6,075 nt of DNA from Calditrichota bacterium (lineage in GTDB: Bacteria; Calditrichota; Calditrichia; RBG-13-44-9): contig JAJRXE010000408.1 of assembly GCA_024276455.1 (NCBI GenBank), forward strand, positions 1 to 6,075. Direction: 5' to 3'. Within the stretch, counting starts at the first letter, position 1. The number at the start of each line of letters is the position of its first letter. The position numbers and the translations under genes were made by a program. Below the pieces are notes generated by a model that worked only from the letters and a program-made list of their open reading frames with translations, made no database searches and was not told the DNA's origin. Below are positions 4,894 through 6,075 of this stretch, one piece after another.

Positions 4894-6075
4894 TTGAGCA
4901 AACAGAAGGAAGAGAAAAAAATCTTTAATCGCACTTTTTTTCTGGTGGGAGCGGTCTTACTGGCCGGGGCGGTGTTAGTGGTGTTTATTTTTCTTTCGCC
5001 GGAGATCTCCGGTTTGAAAGGACAACCTCCTGCCCGCATTTATTTTGCCGACAACATTTCCCCTGCCCATGAGGAACTCATCCGGCGTTTTAATGAAGCC
5101 CACCGCGGCAAAATCGAGGTGGTACCCATCAATCTTCCCTTTTCCAAATTTAGCACCAACGAACGTAAGGAACTATTAGCGCGCTCGCTGCGCAGTAAAA
5201 GCGATTTAATCGATGTGTTCGCGGTGGATGTTATCTGGGTGCCGCGTTTTGCTCGCTGGGCCCATTCACTGGATGCGTATTTTTCTGCGCAGGAACTCTC
5301 CGAAATCCTGGCCGAGCCGCTGACTTCCTGCTACTACCGACAACGCCTCCTGGCCATTCCGCTTTACACAGACATCGGTCTGATGTACTACCGCAAAGAC
5401 CTTGTTGACCGATTACCCAATGCCGCCGAAATTGAAGCGAAATTAAAATCGTCAATCACCTGGGAAGAATTTTTGCAACTGCAACCACAGCTTGCCCGGC
5501 CAGACCAGCCGTTTTACCTCTTTGCGGCGGACAATTACGAGGGCTTAATCTGCAGTTTTTACGAGCTGGTAAAAGGTCAGGGACTGGATTTGTTCCAGGC
5601 AGACACGGTCAATCTCGACCGACCGGGAATCCGCCGGGCTCTCCAGCTGTTAGTCGATCTGGTGAACCGCTACCATGCCACTCCTCCCGAGGTGAGCAAC
5701 CTGGACGAATACCAGTGCTACACGCTGGCGCTGGAGCGAGATGCGGTTTTTCTGCGGGGGTGGCCGGGATTTTTACGGCACTACCGCGACGCGGAAATTG
5801 CCGCCCACAAGCTGGAGCGCTACCACCTGGCGGCGCTTCCCCATTTCAAAGATGGCCGACCCGGTTCCGTCTTTGGCGGCTGGAATTTAATGATTTCCCG
5901 CTTTTCCGCCCACAAAGCCGAAGCCGTGGCTTTCATCAAATTTGCCCTTCGCCCGGACATTCAAAAAAACCTCTACCGGAAGGGCGGGTACATTCCGGTG
6001 AATCGGGCAGTGTACCGGGATTCCCTTTTCCTGCAGGAAAATCCCGACCTGATTTACTACCGCCAGCTGTTAAGC
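4894..6075 (+). CDS. Family 1 extracellular solute-binding protein of a sugar-type ABC transporter (C-terminus missing)
   Basis: This is the periplasm-facing binding subunit of a probable carbohydrate ABC importer. The 394 residues seen start with a basic cytoplasmic tail (SKQKEEKKIFNR) and one hydrophobic helix (about 15-34), with no lipobox Cys. The export segment is therefore probably an uncleaved membrane anchor. The binding-protein fold shows in RIYFADNISPAHEELIRRFN (about 48-67), in LIDVFAVDVIWVPRFARWAH (about 105-124), in LLAIPLYTDIGLMYYRKDL (about 152-170) and in FGGWNLMISRFSAHKAEAVA (about 327-346), which continues as FIKFALRPDIQKNL. These are the landmarks of MalE/UgpB and trehalose/maltose-type binding proteins. 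The ligand cannot be read from the sequence. Permease and ATPase genes would be expected to the right. The gene is transcribed away from the lpdA operon. Confidence 0.9.
   Translation, partial: MSKQKEEKKIFNRTFFLVGAVLLAGAVLVVFIFLSPEISGLKGQPPARIYFADNISPAHEELIRRFNEAHRGKIEVVPINLPFSKFSTNERKELLARSLRSKSDLIDVFAVDVIWVPRFARWAHSLDAYFSAQELSEILAEPLTSCYYRQRLLAIPLYTDIGLMYYRKDLVDRLPNAAEIEAKLKSSITWEEFLQLQPQLARPDQPFYLFAADNYEGLICSFYELVKGQGLDLFQADTVNLDRPGIRRALQLLVDLVNRYHATPPEVSNLDEYQCYTLALERDAVFLRGWPGFLRHYRDAEIAAHKLERYHLAALPHFKDGRPGSVFGGWNLMISRFSAHKAEAVAFIKFALRPDIQKNLYRKGGYIPVNRAVYRDSLFLQENPDLIYYRQLLS

Noticed and set aside
4788..5039. Minus-strand open frame of 83 codons crossing the divergent region
   Set aside because: It begins inside the solute-binding protein gene and its translation has no domain-like pattern. 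It would also read through the promoter region of the real gene.
5231..5455. Minus-strand open frame of 74 codons
   Set aside because: It is antisense to the binding-protein gene, which shows family motifs at exactly this place (VDVIWVPRF and AIPLYTDIGLMYYRKDL).

Overview
The window reads as an ordinary chromosomal stretch from a Gram-negative-type bacterium of moderate G+C (a little above 50 % by eye, not computed). It holds five protein genes. Four lie on the minus strand and one on the plus strand; the genes at both window ends are cut off. No rRNA, tRNA, CRISPR array, insertion sequence or phage gene was seen. The lineage cannot be fixed from this sequence. A homodimeric-type pyruvate dehydrogenase E1 plus a SirB1-like and a DUF2203 protein would suit the FCB/Calditrichota-like groups or some proteobacteria, but this is a weak guess.

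Minus strand, in transcription order (right to left): a SirB1-like transglutaminase-fold protein (4669-3815), a DUF2203 protein (3818-3423), dihydrolipoamide dehydrogenase LpdA (3384-1984), a 300-base gap, and pyruvate dehydrogenase E1 AceE (1683 to beyond base 1). The first two genes overlap by 4 bases (ATGA), and lpdA follows within 40 bases or less, so these three look like one operon. aceE may be read through from lpdA or have its own start signal in the gap, which contains G+C-rich inverted repeats.

Plus strand: after a 224-base divergent intergenic region with promoter-like elements in both directions, a family 1 extracellular solute-binding protein of a probable sugar ABC transporter begins at 4894 with a TTG start and runs off the right end.

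Together, AceE (E1) and LpdA (E3) are two of the three enzymes of the pyruvate dehydrogenase complex (pyruvate + CoA + NAD+ to acetyl-CoA + CO2 + NADH). The E2 acetyltransferase is not in the window and may lie downstream of aceE. The solute-binding protein would bring in carbon substrate, but nothing in the sequence links its control to the complex. I found no convincing new biological system. The points most worth checking are the coupling of two poorly characterised genes to lpdA, the 12-base palindrome inside a promoter-like element, and the alternative pairings in the lpdA-aceE gap.
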